Of a stretch of 64,000 nt of DNA, positions 7,653-16,561 are shown piece after piece; position 1 is the first letter of the stretch, and each line of letters begins with the position of its first letter. Both the position numbers and the translations under genes were made by a program. The stretch comes from Streptococcaceae bacterium ESL0687 (lineage in GTDB: Bacteria; Bacillota; Bacilli; Lactobacillales; Streptococcaceae). The notes under the pieces were generated by a model. It was not told the DNA's origin, did no database searches, and was given only the letters and a program-made list of their open reading frames with translations. The stretch is taken from contig CP113940.1 of assembly GCA_029392475.1 (NCBI GenBank), forward strand, positions 868,001 to 932,000. The letters are read 5' to 3'.

Positions 7653-8498
7653 ATGCAAGACTACAAAATAAAATTTACAGTTGATGGAAAAGTCATTAGC
7701 CAAGAAGAAATCCTTGAAATGGAACTTTCAAGATACCACCATGTTTTCAAAATTTTTGCGGAAAAAGGAATTCCAATTTCCCTAGATGGTAAACAACTCA
7801 GTCAAAATGAACTTTTCAATTTAACCCTTGAAAAGGCTAAAATCGCCCTTGCCCAAACAAGAGAAAAGATGGGAAAGAAAAAAACACTTCAAGTTTTTGC
7901 GCATGAAATAAATCAAGGAGATTTCATGTGGGAGGAAATAGCTGAACAAGCTCCAGAAAATGCTGGCTACCAGGAAGCTTATGTTGAGGTTGAAACTGAA
8001 AATATCTCCTTGATTCAATTTTTAATGTTCAATCAAAAATTAATGAAGGAAAATAATCTGTACCTACCTTCTACCATCCATCCTGAGCATTACTACTTTG
8101 ATGCAGATAGAAAAAGCGGCCGCCAGGTGATAGTTGAAACCTTTGGAATGTACAAGGACCCTTCCTACCTTGATCTTAGACCTGGAAATAAGGAAGACAG
8201 ACCTGCTCCTGTTAATAAGGATGTCGACTTTGTCATGACCGGTAAAACTTTCCTTATGAACACTGGAGAGGATACTAAAATGCTTGGCATGCACCAAATG
8301 ACTGCAGATTCAAAGGGAATGAAGGTCAAACTTGGAGTCTTTCTCCCAGCAAATGCCCCCAAAGAAATTGCCGAAGGTCACAAGTGGCACCTTTTAGTTG
8401 AATTTAACAACGGCCTCCACATAGCAGCTCAAGAAAAACCCAACTTCATCCAAAAGGCCATACTTGGAGCAGCCATTAAAAGAATGAAAAAGAAATAA
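7653..8498 (+). CDS. Unrecognised 281-residue protein under a divergent TetR repressor
   Basis: I do not recognise a family. The protein is soluble, has no signal peptide and ends in a basic tail (AIKRMKKK). The first 95 residues are mostly helical. Residues 100-260 look strand-rich, with YLPSTIHPEHYYFDADRKSG and later GHKWHLLVEFNNG, which might be a ligand-binding barrel, though this is a guess. A good GGGGGA ribosome site precedes the start. It is divergent from a TetR gene with a palindrome over its promoter, so it is probably induced by a small molecule. Its layout mirrors the CrtC-like/TetR pair next door. It ends in a terminator. Confidence 0.7.
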   Translation: MQDYKIKFTVDGKVISQEEILEMELSRYHHVFKIFAEKGIPISLDGKQLSQNELFNLTLEKAKIALAQTREKMGKKKTLQVFAHEINQGDFMWEEIAEQAPENAGYQEAYVEVETENISLIQFLMFNQKLMKENNLYLPSTIHPEHYYFDADRKSGRQVIVETFGMYKDPSYLDLRPGNKEDRPAPVNKDVDFVMTGKTFLMNTGEDTKMLGMHQMTADSKGMKVKLGVFLPANAPKEIAEGHKWHLLVEFNNGLHIAAQEKPNFIQKAILGAAIKRMKKK

Positions 8499-8500
8499 AT

Positions 8501-8527
8501 AAAAACCTTTCATAACGAAAGGTTTTT
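8501..8527. terminator. Bidirectional terminator between convergent genes
   Basis: AAAAACCTTTC and GAAAGGTTTTT form an 11-bp stem with a five-base loop, flanked by A and T runs. It lies just after the stop of the 281-aa gene and downstream of the minus-strand XRE gene. Confidence 0.85.
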
Positions 8528-8570
8528 TATTTATGTTCTTTTAAAGGCTTATCATTTACCTGCACGATAA

Positions 8571-8927
8571 TTATTTACTACCAATTTCTTTACTTTGTTC
8601 ATAAATTTGATAATCAATAAAATTCATAACTTGTATTTTTCGATTATCTTCAAGTTTATTGTACATGGAAAGAAGCTGCTCTATTTTATTGATTGGATCT
8701 TTATCGTCCACAGATTTATAAGATTCTATTAAATCTGATTTATCAACTTCAAAAAAATCTGCCATTAATTCTATTTTATCTATACGGGGATAAGTTTTAG
8801 CATTTATCCAATCTAAGACTGTTGAGTATTTCAAACCCAATTTATCAGAAAGCTGCTTTACATTTTTTAATCCCTTATTATCCATGTATCTCTTTATGTT
8901 CGAAGATATTATTTCCTTATTATTCAT
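8571..8927 (-). CDS. XRE/Cro-type helix-turn-helix regulator
   Basis: The start is placed at ATG 8927 (MNNKEIISSNIKRYMDNKGL), giving 118 residues; the frame is open 14 codons further but that part overlaps the upstream gene and is not protein-like. Residues 3-60 form a Cro-like helix-turn-helix (QLSDKLGLKYSTVLDWINAK, with YPRIDKIELMADFF following). The C-terminal 50 residues are helical and probably mediate dimerisation. It lies 13 bp after a DUF488 gene and may be co-transcribed with it, although the ribosome site is weak. Its target is unknown. Confidence 0.75.
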   Translation of the reverse strand: MNNKEIISSNIKRYMDNKGLKNVKQLSDKLGLKYSTVLDWINAKTYPRIDKIELMADFFEVDKSDLIESYKSVDDKDPINKIEQLLSMYNKLEDNRKIQVMNFIDYQIYEQSKEIGSK

Positions 8928-8940
8928 ATCACTGTTTATT

Positions 8941-9321
8941 TTAATTCTCCCCCAACTTCCCCACCACATAATCCTTCAAGACTACTGCTTCGTTGTGCTC
9001 GGTGTCACGTGCGCCGTATAGAAACACCGCATTGCCTTCCTTGAGTTTTTCGTCAATCAAACTTAGGAGTTCTGGAGTTTTGGGATTTGCATCCAGCTCC
9101 TTTTGGTAGCGACTTTTAAAGTCAGGATAGCGGTCAGCTATGTGATTAAACCACCTTCTTAAATCATTTGTTGGGGCAAAGTCCTTGGCCCACAGATCAA
9201 GATCTGCCCTTTCCTTGGAAACTCCTCTGGGCCATAAACGGTCAACAAGTATCCGAAAACCGTCTTTTACTTCCTGGCTCTCATCCTTATCGTAAATTCT
9301 TTCTAAAATAATTTTTCCCAT
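8941..9321 (-). CDS. DUF488 family protein
   Basis: The family signature is clear: RILVDRLWPRGVSKERADLD near the N-terminus, WAKDFAPTNDLRRWFNH, then a C-terminal strand-helix (AVFLYGARDTEHNEAVVLKD). The molecular role of DUF488 proteins is not established. I start at ATG 9321 (MGKIILERIYDKDESQE) because it has a GGAAG ribosome site; a TTG four codons upstream is also possible. The length of 126 residues is usual. It follows the ABC exporter gene by only about 20 bp, so it may be a read-through member of the synthetase operon. Confidence 0.85.
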   Translation of the reverse strand: MGKIILERIYDKDESQEVKDGFRILVDRLWPRGVSKERADLDLWAKDFAPTNDLRRWFNHIADRYPDFKSRYQKELDANPKTPELLSLIDEKLKEGNAVFLYGARDTEHNEAVVLKDYVVGKLGEN

Positions 9322-9342
9322 AATAACTTCCAACCTTTCTTT

Positions 9343-10983
9343 TTAACCAACATACAAGATATTAGTAGCAGTATCCGTTAACTTATCATGAGAAATAATA
9401 AGTATAATCTTGTCTTTGGCACATTCTTGAATGATTTTTAATAAATCTGGATATAACTTATTTGATATGTTTGAAAATGGTTCATCCAGGATAATCAGCT
9501 GAGCTTGTGGCTTGGTCAAGGTAACCAGTAAATTAATAAGCTGCCTTTCACCCCCTGACAGGTTTTCAAATTTTTTATGACGGTAGGAGTCAAAATCTTG
9601 GTTTAAATCCATCAGGCTGGGTAAAAAATTGCTAAACTTGTCAAATGGGCTGGTCCTCAAAATTTTCTTCAAGTCATCTTCTGGTAAATAGGTCTCAAGA
9701 ACATCGGCCACTGAAATAGTCTGGCAAACATTATTTTGAACCATAAAGGAAATTGATTTTTTCCTAAGGGATCTTAGATCTAAGGCGCTGATATCTTGAG
9801 TATTAATCTTAATCGAGCCCTCGTAGTTATTTTTAAGGAGTCCGACGAGAGTTTTCATGAGGGTAGTTTTTCCACTACCATTTTTCCCTTTAATGAAATA
9901 GATTTGACCTCTTTTAAAGTTTGCGGTCAAGCTACTTGTATAAAGATGGTCCTCTATATCTCCAGCTGACCTAGAAAGATTAAGATCTGTCACTGAAAGA
10001 TTATTGATCTCTTGGGGGCAAATATCCCCTTCTATGTCTTGGGGCAGGTCTAGAAGTTCATTTAATCTGGCTACAGCACCCCTATACTCTTCCAGGTCAA
10101 CAGCCAGGTAAAAGAAATTGTCAACTGATGAAATAAAGGTGCTAAAATACTGAATAACTGCGGTAAAACTACCAATTGTCATTTTCTTTTGAACAACTGA
10201 CACACCACCCATCCAGAAGAAAAGAGCCTGTGCTAGGAAGGTTGTGACAATTTGGATAGTTGAAATCGTATATCTTAGGCCAAAATTTGCCTTAACGGAT
10301 TCCATAAAGGGGGTCCATTTTTTGTTAAGCCTTGCTCCTTCAAGCTCCTCCGTCCTTTGAATAAAAATCTCAGATAATCTTTGGAAAATACTGCTTTTAC
10401 CGGCCGCAAAATGATTATCTCTTTCCCTGATTATATTAAAGGACGAGTACATTTTTTGGCGGAAGTACAGGTAAATTCCAATATAAACTAGTACAATCAG
10501 ATAAAAGTAAAGAAAGACCTGCCTCTGCAAATAAAAGAGGATAAGGGAGATTACTACAAGGGTCAAGACATCCTTGATAAATTTAGGTAGTCTGACAAAG
10601 AGAAAATGGACAACAATTTCAAGGTCAGAGTTTATTCTTGAATTTAAGTACTGCCCCTCATAGTTTTCAAGGCTGGAATAATCCTTTTGAAAAATCTTAT
10701 TCACCAAAAACTGATACAATTTGTAGTTTACTTCAACAAGACTCACATATTCAATCCGGCTTGAGAAATAAGAAACCATAAGTCTAGCCACAAAGATGGC
10801 TACTCCTCCCAGGCAAAGATAGATATATGTTTTAGAAAGAGTACCTGCAACCAGATTATTAATCAGCATTCCTTCCAAAAGAGGGGTTGAAATTTCAATA
10901 GCTGTAAGAATAAGAACCAAGATAACTTGAAAAATACCGTAGCTTGTAAATTTACCAAGCTCCTTTTTTAATAACCTACTCAT
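9343..10983 (-). CDS. Half-size ABC exporter (membrane plus ATPase domains)
   Basis: The 546-residue protein has about six N-terminal membrane segments (residues 10-300) and a C-terminal ATPase domain with Walker A (GKNGSGKTT), the signature LSGGERQ, Walker B (LIILDEP) and the switch histidine (ISHD). This is the layout of ABC-B/cyclic-peptide-type exporters that work as dimers. It overlaps the MFS gene by 8 bp and follows the synthetase gene, so it probably exports or gives resistance to the synthetase product. There is no peptidase domain, so it is not a bacteriocin leader-cleaving transporter. The ribosome site GGGGGAAGGG is strong. Confidence 0.88.
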   Translation of the reverse strand: MSRLLKKELGKFTSYGIFQVILVLILTAIEISTPLLEGMLINNLVAGTLSKTYIYLCLGGVAIFVARLMVSYFSSRIEYVSLVEVNYKLYQFLVNKIFQKDYSSLENYEGQYLNSRINSDLEIVVHFLFVRLPKFIKDVLTLVVISLILFYLQRQVFLYFYLIVLVYIGIYLYFRQKMYSSFNIIRERDNHFAAGKSSIFQRLSEIFIQRTEELEGARLNKKWTPFMESVKANFGLRYTISTIQIVTTFLAQALFFWMGGVSVVQKKMTIGSFTAVIQYFSTFISSVDNFFYLAVDLEEYRGAVARLNELLDLPQDIEGDICPQEINNLSVTDLNLSRSAGDIEDHLYTSSLTANFKRGQIYFIKGKNGSGKTTLMKTLVGLLKNNYEGSIKINTQDISALDLRSLRKKSISFMVQNNVCQTISVADVLETYLPEDDLKKILRTSPFDKFSNFLPSLMDLNQDFDSYRHKKFENLSGGERQLINLLVTLTKPQAQLIILDEPFSNISNKLYPDLLKIIQECAKDKIILIISHDKLTDTATNILYVG

Positions 10984-12223
10984 TTTCCCTTCCCCCTAGA
11001 AGAATCGAAACTACAGCTAGTAAGAAAATAGCAAGCCCCACTAAAATAAAGGTCAGGCTATGTACAGCTTGGGGAATTAGGGTAATCAGGGCTGTTCCAA
11101 ATGGCATAAAAAGAATGGCAATGGTAAAGACTGTCGAAAAAACACGTCCCAAATAATCATCAGCTACCTTAGACTGAATGCTACTTACAAAATGAATATT
11201 ATAGATGGTCAAAAAGAACATAAAAATCAGATTACCTAAATAAGAAATTAAAGATCCAGAAGAAATAAAACTTGGAGCTGCAATAATGGCTATCCCCAGG
11301 CCACTAAGTCCTAGAGAACTCAAAAGGGCAAACCTTGTATTGGGCAAGAACTTGGCACAAATGGCCCCTAAAATTGAACCTATGGCCCCAAAGGTCAAAA
11401 GTTTAGAATAAAATTCCTGGTCACCAAAAATTTGATTGGAAAAGGGCATCAAATAGTTATAAAAGGAAATAAAAAAGTTAACAAAGGCTGAGGTCACAAG
11501 AAGCTCAAAGAGCCTTTTATCCGATTTAATATATTTTAGACCGTCTTTTATATCCTCTAAAAGCTCTGCAAAATTCCTTTTAATGCTTGCTTTTTCCTGA
11601 TTAGATTGATGGGATGGATGAGATTGAAGGGAACTTGATACCTCCTCTTCTTTCTCGCAGCCTGTATTCTCAAAAACAGTCAGCATAACCAAGTAGCAGG
11701 CTAGAAAACTTAAAGCAGTCACAAGTAGGGTCGCCCGAATCCCAAAGCTATTATAAATATAAAAGGACATGAGAGGGGACAGAACGCTAAAAACTTGCAT
11801 GATTGTCTCTAAAACTGAATTAAAAGAAAGAATTTTACTTTTTTCAATGGCATTAGGAATTAGGGACTTGAAGGCCGTACTGGCAAAGGAGTACATGATG
11901 GCAAGGATAATGTTTGCGACCACTATCCCGTAAAGCATCAATCTGTCATCTCCGATTAAAGAAATTAAGAGGCAGGCAAAAAAACTTACAAGGTCCGTAA
12001 ATAGGATTATCTTCTTTCTCTTAAAGCGGTCCGCCACAGCTCCTGCAATGGGATTAAAAAAGATGGAAATCAGAGTTTCTGACATCTGATAAATTCCTAG
12101 ATACTTTTGACCCAAGGAACCCATGGAGGCAATCCAAACACTGTTGGCATAGTCATAGGTAACACTTCCTACCTGGTATAAAATTCGGTTAACTAATAGC
12201 TTAAAATAATTGTCTTTCTTCAA
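10976..12223 (-). CDS. Major facilitator superfamily exporter
   Basis: The 415-residue protein has about twelve hydrophobic segments and the MFS loop 2-3 motif (GAVADRFKRKKII). It resembles the enterobactin-exporter/MFS_3 group found beside nonribosomal peptide genes. The central loop (residues about 195-225) is a charged, serine- and histidine-rich cytoplasmic linker. Translation begins at a TTG with an AAGGAG ribosome site seven bases upstream, and no nearby ATG competes. It lies 20 bp after the synthetase and overlaps the ABC exporter, so the three are one operon. Two different exporters in one small cluster is unusual. Confidence 0.88.
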   Translation of the reverse strand: MKKDNYFKLLVNRILYQVGSVTYDYANSVWIASMGSLGQKYLGIYQMSETLISIFFNPIAGAVADRFKRKKIILFTDLVSFFACLLISLIGDDRLMLYGIVVANIILAIMYSFASTAFKSLIPNAIEKSKILSFNSVLETIMQVFSVLSPLMSFYIYNSFGIRATLLVTALSFLACYLVMLTVFENTGCEKEEEVSSSLQSHPSHQSNQEKASIKRNFAELLEDIKDGLKYIKSDKRLFELLVTSAFVNFFISFYNYLMPFSNQIFGDQEFYSKLLTFGAIGSILGAICAKFLPNTRFALLSSLGLSGLGIAIIAAPSFISSGSLISYLGNLIFMFFLTIYNIHFVSSIQSKVADDYLGRVFSTVFTIAILFMPFGTALITLIPQAVHSLTFILVGLAIFLLAVVSILLGGRENE

Positions 12224-12243
12224 ATTCTTCTCCTTGACTCCTC

Positions 12244-15186
12244 TTAAATGTTAATAAGTCCTTGGGTGATTGGTAGGAAAATTAAATCCTCACCGCAAGA
12301 AAAGTAGGTTATGTAAAGTTTGGCCCTTGAAAAATTCTCAAGTGAGTACTGCTGCTTGCATAGCTCTTCAATGGTCTCTTCCAAGTCTTTTTCTCTAATG
12401 GCTCCTAAAAAATTACTGCTAAATTTTAAATTATCATCCAAGTAAAATTCATACTTTTTCAGATCTTCTGGAATATAAGGGTAGGCCTTATAAATGCTAT
12501 TGTTTAAGTTGTCTCCCCTTAAAAAGTAAGAGTAGATGAGGTCATAAGACTTCCTAAAGCTCTCTTCACTGTCTTCTTTGCGGTAAACAAAGGGCAGGGT
12601 TGTGTGAACATCACCAAAGACCTGGCTAAAATCGTACCCGTCAAACTGACGCAGGTTAATGATGGTTGATCCTGCGACAATGTTTTGATCCTGGGACTGG
12701 CACAGAAGTCTTGCCAGAATAAAGTTTCCGTAAAAAATGTTGTCATAGTGATTCTTGTAGGGTGTTTTCACCCTCAGATAGTTCTTAGTTTCCCCGTAAG
12801 ATTTGCTATAAAAATCAGCTCCTGCTACTAGCTCAAAGCCTTGACTACAGACAGCTTCAAGACTTTCTGGCCTAGAATTTTCATCGATAAAACGAATAAA
12901 ATCACTGTAAGTTGGGTTACTTTCTAAGGTTCCTCCTTCAAGGGACGTCAAAATATCTCTTTCAAGGATACTTAAAGACGACTTGTCAGTAATCAAATGA
13001 TTGATGAAAAAGTGGAGTTCTGAGGTGTCTTCTACAAAGTAAACCTCCCACAAAAGACGATCAAAAACCACATCCTCCAGGTCTTTAATGATTAAGTCCC
13101 TAAGATTTTCTAAGGTATTTCGGGAGATAACAGGAATTTTATGCCTGTAAGGTTCATAGACTGCTAACTTTTGCCCTTCATCTTGTCTAATGAAAGAACG
13201 CAAGAGTTCAGATTTTTCAATGACCTTATCCACAAGCCCCTCAATTTGCTCAATTTCTCTAACTTCTTTAGGTAGTACAAGCTTTAATTCTAAAACTTGA
13301 CGGAAGTCATCGGCCAAATAAGCCTTCTGCAGGTAGTAAGAATCCTTAAGCTCACGCGCGCCCCTCTTAAGAATAATCTTATTTAACTCTCTAATATTTT
13401 TAAGGTTGGCATAGTAGTTAGCCTTCTGGAAATCCGTCAGCTGGTCCTTGTCATAACTTTCAGTTCTATAATTGCCCGTAAGACTCGATTTTATGTCCTT
13501 TATGGTCTGGTTTTGCTTTAAGAAATCCTCAGATAAATTAAGACCATAGTAGTCTTCAAGGGCCATAATTACCTCAATTTCTGTTAGAGAATCCATCTGG
13601 GACAAAAGCCTCAAATTCTTATCATCGTCTAATGAAGGAAGATTCAAAATGCCTGCAATGAGAGAGTTTAAACTTTCAGTCCGTGGCCTCTTTTCTTCTA
13701 GCTTATCTGATCCTTGCCAATCTACTTGGTAATTCTGCTTGAATTCTTCCTCCAGGAAGGCAAGGTCAAGCTTATTACTAGCCGTTAATTTAAATTCCTT
13801 GACTAGAATATGATAAGAGGGAATCATATAGCTAGGTAAATGATTTTCTAGGCAGTTTTTTAGATAAGAAAAATCAAGCCATCTATCAGAAAAAAGCACT
13901 AAATTATTATCAATTTTTAAGACATTGAAACTAGTAAAATCATCAATGTAAGAATGAATGGCCTGCTCAATTTCTGCCAGCTCAATCCTAATTCCGTTTA
14001 TCTTGACCTGCTTGTCCTCCCGACCCTGGTAATAAATTAGGCCATCTTCCTTATAGCCCAAATCTCCAGTTCGGTAGTAGGTTTTCCCATCAAGATTTAT
14101 AAAACGCTCAGCAGTAAATTTAGGATTACCGAAATAACCTCGACTTACCCCGCAACCTCCAATCAAAATCTCGCCCTGATTTGGATTCGTCAACTGGTCT
14201 TGATAAAATTTAATATCTGCTCCCTTTAAAGGCTGACCGATTGGAACACTTGAAGTCTCAACTTGATTTTTAATCTGATAGTAGCTAGCATAAATGGTTG
14301 TTTCTGTTGGACCATAGCAGTTAAAAAGGTTAAGCTCAGGCATTAAGGTTAAGAGCTGGTTGGCTAAATTAACAGGCAGGGCTTCACCTGCTAGGATAAT
14401 GTTTTTAAGTCCTGTATCCCTAAAGTCGCTGCGGGTCATGGCAAGAAGAGTTTTTAAGGAAGTAGGAGAAAGGGCAATGTGGCTTATAGAACCATCCAAT
14501 AGGATTTTTTTAAGGTTTTTAAACTGCTGAATGGGGGTGCCTGGCTCCATAAACTGCAAGCTACCTGTGCCAAAAATAAAGGACAGACTTTCATGGAAGG
14601 AAACATCAAACTGAGGCGGAGTTGAGATGATAAAGGTGTCACCTTCTGTAAAGGGCACAAGTTCATTCATTTGATCTAAGAGCCAGTAAAGGTTGTCAAA
14701 AGTCACCTGAACCATCTTAGGATTTCCTGTAGTGCCTGAAGTTGATAGGATATAGGCAGTATCACTCCCGCTTTGGCTGGCTACCTGGTTAATACCTAAA
14801 GCATATTTCCCTGACTGTGAAGACTCAAAGGAAAGCTCTTTTATATTGTCTAAAGTTCCTTCATAATTTCTCGTCAAAATTAACTTACTTTTAATGGCTT
14901 CAAGCATGTTCTCCACCTTCTTGGGCGGAGTATTGCTGTTGATGGGCATATAAATCTTTCCCACCTTCCAAGCCGCAAGCATGGCCGTCAAATAGTCTAA
15001 GTTATCATTTGAAAGAATAGGTACAATGTCTAAACCCTCAAACTCTTTTTCTATAAATGCTGCTAGTAGATCTACCTTTTGATCAAAATCCTTATAGGTC
15101 AAAGAACTGCCGTTAGACAATTTCAACATAATTTTCTGTGCTCTTTTTTCAACCACTTTTTCATATTTTTTCAATAATCTATTCAT
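12244..15186 (-). CDS. Single-module nonribosomal-peptide-type synthetase (adenylation-carrier-condensation)
   Basis: The protein has about 980 residues and three domains. The adenylation domain (about 5-490) has YILSTSGTTGNPKMVQVT (A3), FDVSFHE (A4, with the amino-acid-binding aspartate), NCYGPTETT (A5), YRTGDLGYKEDG (A7) and QVKINGIRIELAEIE (A8); the A10 lysine motif is ASNKLD. The carrier domain has its serine at about 535 (QMDSLTEIEV). The C-terminal part (about 590-980) is condensation-like with NHLITDK at about 731-737 in place of HHxxxDG. It should activate one amino acid, hold it as a thioester and transfer it to an acceptor. No thioesterase or reductase domain is present. ATG 15186 has an AAGGGG ribosome site; a TTG two codons upstream is less likely. 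Product unknown. Confidence 0.9.
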   Translation of the reverse strand: MNRLLKKYEKVVEKRAQKIMLKLSNGSSLTYKDFDQKVDLLAAFIEKEFEGLDIVPILSNDNLDYLTAMLAAWKVGKIYMPINSNTPPKKVENMLEAIKSKLILTRNYEGTLDNIKELSFESSQSGKYALGINQVASQSGSDTAYILSTSGTTGNPKMVQVTFDNLYWLLDQMNELVPFTEGDTFIISTPPQFDVSFHESLSFIFGTGSLQFMEPGTPIQQFKNLKKILLDGSISHIALSPTSLKTLLAMTRSDFRDTGLKNIILAGEALPVNLANQLLTLMPELNLFNCYGPTETTIYASYYQIKNQVETSSVPIGQPLKGADIKFYQDQLTNPNQGEILIGGCGVSRGYFGNPKFTAERFINLDGKTYYRTGDLGYKEDGLIYYQGREDKQVKINGIRIELAEIEQAIHSYIDDFTSFNVLKIDNNLVLFSDRWLDFSYLKNCLENHLPSYMIPSYHILVKEFKLTASNKLDLAFLEEEFKQNYQVDWQGSDKLEEKRPRTESLNSLIAGILNLPSLDDDKNLRLLSQMDSLTEIEVIMALEDYYGLNLSEDFLKQNQTIKDIKSSLTGNYRTESYDKDQLTDFQKANYYANLKNIRELNKIILKRGARELKDSYYLQKAYLADDFRQVLELKLVLPKEVREIEQIEGLVDKVIEKSELLRSFIRQDEGQKLAVYEPYRHKIPVISRNTLENLRDLIIKDLEDVVFDRLLWEVYFVEDTSELHFFINHLITDKSSLSILERDILTSLEGGTLESNPTYSDFIRFIDENSRPESLEAVCSQGFELVAGADFYSKSYGETKNYLRVKTPYKNHYDNIFYGNFILARLLCQSQDQNIVAGSTIINLRQFDGYDFSQVFGDVHTTLPFVYRKEDSEESFRKSYDLIYSYFLRGDNLNNSIYKAYPYIPEDLKKYEFYLDDNLKFSSNFLGAIREKDLEETIEELCKQQYSLENFSRAKLYITYFSCGEDLIFLPITQGLINI

Positions 15187-15192
15187 TTTCAA

Positions 15193-15420
15193 ACCCCTTC
15201 TTTCAATATGTTAAAATTAAACCCTTTTTTTAATTTTTAAAGCCTATTTTTTAAAATAGAAAAACCTTACTTACCTTAGTTAATTACTACTGTTACCCTC
15301 TATTAAAGCATAAATTTTTATCAATCCATAAAATTTATAGTGATTCTTTCTTTTTATGAAAAAAATTAAAACTTATTGCATTTTTTACTGAAAATATCCA
15401 TTTAAAAACCTTATTTCTTG
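15193..15420. other. AT-rich leader/promoter region of the synthetase operon
   Basis: This gap is very AT-rich and must hold the promoter of the minus-strand synthetase operon. No hexamer pair with proper spacing stood out, and I see no operator-like dyad or coding potential. The adjoining terminator at 15421-15456 belongs to the upstream lipoprotein gene. Confidence 0.5.
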
Positions 15421-15456
15421 GAAACAAAAAAAGACTGTGGGAGTCTTTTTTGTTTC
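15421..15456 (-). terminator. Terminator of the DUF6287-like lipoprotein gene
   Basis: GAAAC, an A run and GACT pair with AGTC, a T run and GTTTC around a five-base loop. It isolates the lipoprotein gene from the synthetase operon downstream. Confidence 0.85.
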
Positions 15457-15484
15457 TGCCTAATCTAATAGATTATTCAAACTT

Positions 15485-16300
15485 TTACTGACGGTAATAA
15501 TAAGTATCAGCTGGGTAATTTCCACCTTGTTGGGTAATTATTAAACGTGGTCTTCTTGTGTTAGATTGGTCTCCATCTGGATTTTCAAAACCTATTTGAT
15601 AAAGACCAAGGGCAGCCCCTGCTATACCACTCCTTAAGCCAACAAAGGGTACCTTACTATTTGCTCCTCCTGAACCTGTTTCAATAATAGAGTTAATGCT
15701 TGTTGTCCCATCTGGATTAATTACAAGAACCTCACCTTTCCCATTGACCCAAGCACCTATAAGGGTTGTTAAATCGCCACTCATAATGGCTTGGGAATTT
15801 AGATCAACCTCTCCACCCTCAAAATTACCTGGCTTATGATTTGCAAAAACTAAATTATGGCTGGTATTTTTATCCAAAAGACTTATGGTTAAATCCTGGA
15901 TACTTTTTACAATATTAACTGTAAATCCCTGATAACCATCTGATTTTATCATAGGTGATTTGGAATAAAACTCCCCATTTGTCCACGTCAAATCAGTTGT
16001 AAAAGTTCCATAAACATCACCGTAATCAATCCTCCATTGGGACGGCCCGATTTTTTTAACAAGAGCCTGGGTGCCATCTTTTGCATAATAATATCCGGTA
16101 AGATCTTCTTCGTCTTCAGCTGCTGTAGCTTGGGACGTTGCAGATGAACTTTCAGCATTTCCACTACTTTTACTACTTTCGTCCTGCACGCTGGCTACAC
16201 TGCTTTCTGAATCACTACTTGTATTCTCCGTTTGCTTACTGCAAGCAGTGAGCATCAAGCAAGCTACTAAAATTAGAACTTGAAAAATTTTTCCTTCCAT
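15485..16300 (-). CDS. Surface lipoprotein, DUF6287-like
   Basis: The 271-residue protein has a lipoprotein signal peptide (LILVACLMLTAC), with the lipidated cysteine at residue 20. Residues 21-65 are a serine/glutamate-rich flexible linker. Residues about 65-145 form a strand-rich domain, and GDLTTLIGAWVNGKGEVLVI with following strands resembles the streptococcal DUF6287 module. It would be anchored outside the membrane; the role is unknown. A GGAGGG ribosome site supports the start. It is flanked by terminators and is probably transcribed alone. Confidence 0.75.
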   Translation of the reverse strand: MEGKIFQVLILVACLMLTACSKQTENTSSDSESSVASVQDESSKSSGNAESSSATSQATAAEDEEDLTGYYYAKDGTQALVKKIGPSQWRIDYGDVYGTFTTDLTWTNGEFYSKSPMIKSDGYQGFTVNIVKSIQDLTISLLDKNTSHNLVFANHKPGNFEGGEVDLNSQAIMSGDLTTLIGAWVNGKGEVLVINPDGTTSINSIIETGSGGANSKVPFVGLRSGIAGAALGLYQIGFENPDGDQSNTRRPRLIITQQGGNYPADTYYYRQ

Positions 16301-16372
16301 ATTCTACCCTCCCCTTAATAACCGCACCATTATAGCTTAATTTTATTTATATTTTAAAAAAATGTCAAAAAA

Positions 16373-16402
16373 GAAAATACCTTGTAAAGGATGTATTTTT
16401 CT
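16373..16402 (-). terminator. Possible terminator after the small ORF
   Basis: On the minus strand AAATAC...CCTT-tac-AAGG..GTATTT forms an imperfect hairpin followed by a T run. It lies about 10 bp after the stop of the 31-codon ORF and upstream of the lipoprotein promoter region. Confidence 0.5.
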
Positions 16403-16411
16403 TAATATGCA

Positions 16412-16507
16412 TTAATCTTCACTCAAAATTTTAAACATCTCTTTTTGATGATTATATGCCAAATCCTGGGTCCAGTCGTTATTGTTTTGTCTCATCATTT
16501 GAGCCAT
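16412..16507 (-). CDS. Possible 31-residue small protein or gene remnant
   Basis: A short frame starting at ATG 16507 encodes MAQMMRQNNNDWTQDLAYNH and ends EMFKILSED. The same frame stays open upstream into the terminator of rlmCD, so it may be the 3' remnant of a longer gene. Its composition is protein-like (amphipathic, with Trp and charged residues), and a hairpin terminator follows. The ribosome site is poor. No family is recognised. It occupies part of the 312-bp gap 16301-16612, which otherwise holds two terminators. Confidence 0.3.
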   Translation of the reverse strand: MAQMMRQNNNDWTQDLAYNHQKEMFKILSED

Positions 16508-16561
16508 AATTTTAAGCTTCAAGCTTTGGTTAATGATAACTAGATTTTGAGTCTGATACAA

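Noticed and set aside
14484-14666. Alternative-frame ORFs inside the synthetase gene
   Set aside because: They are overlapping frames of a gene with intact adenylation motifs and have no independent start signals.
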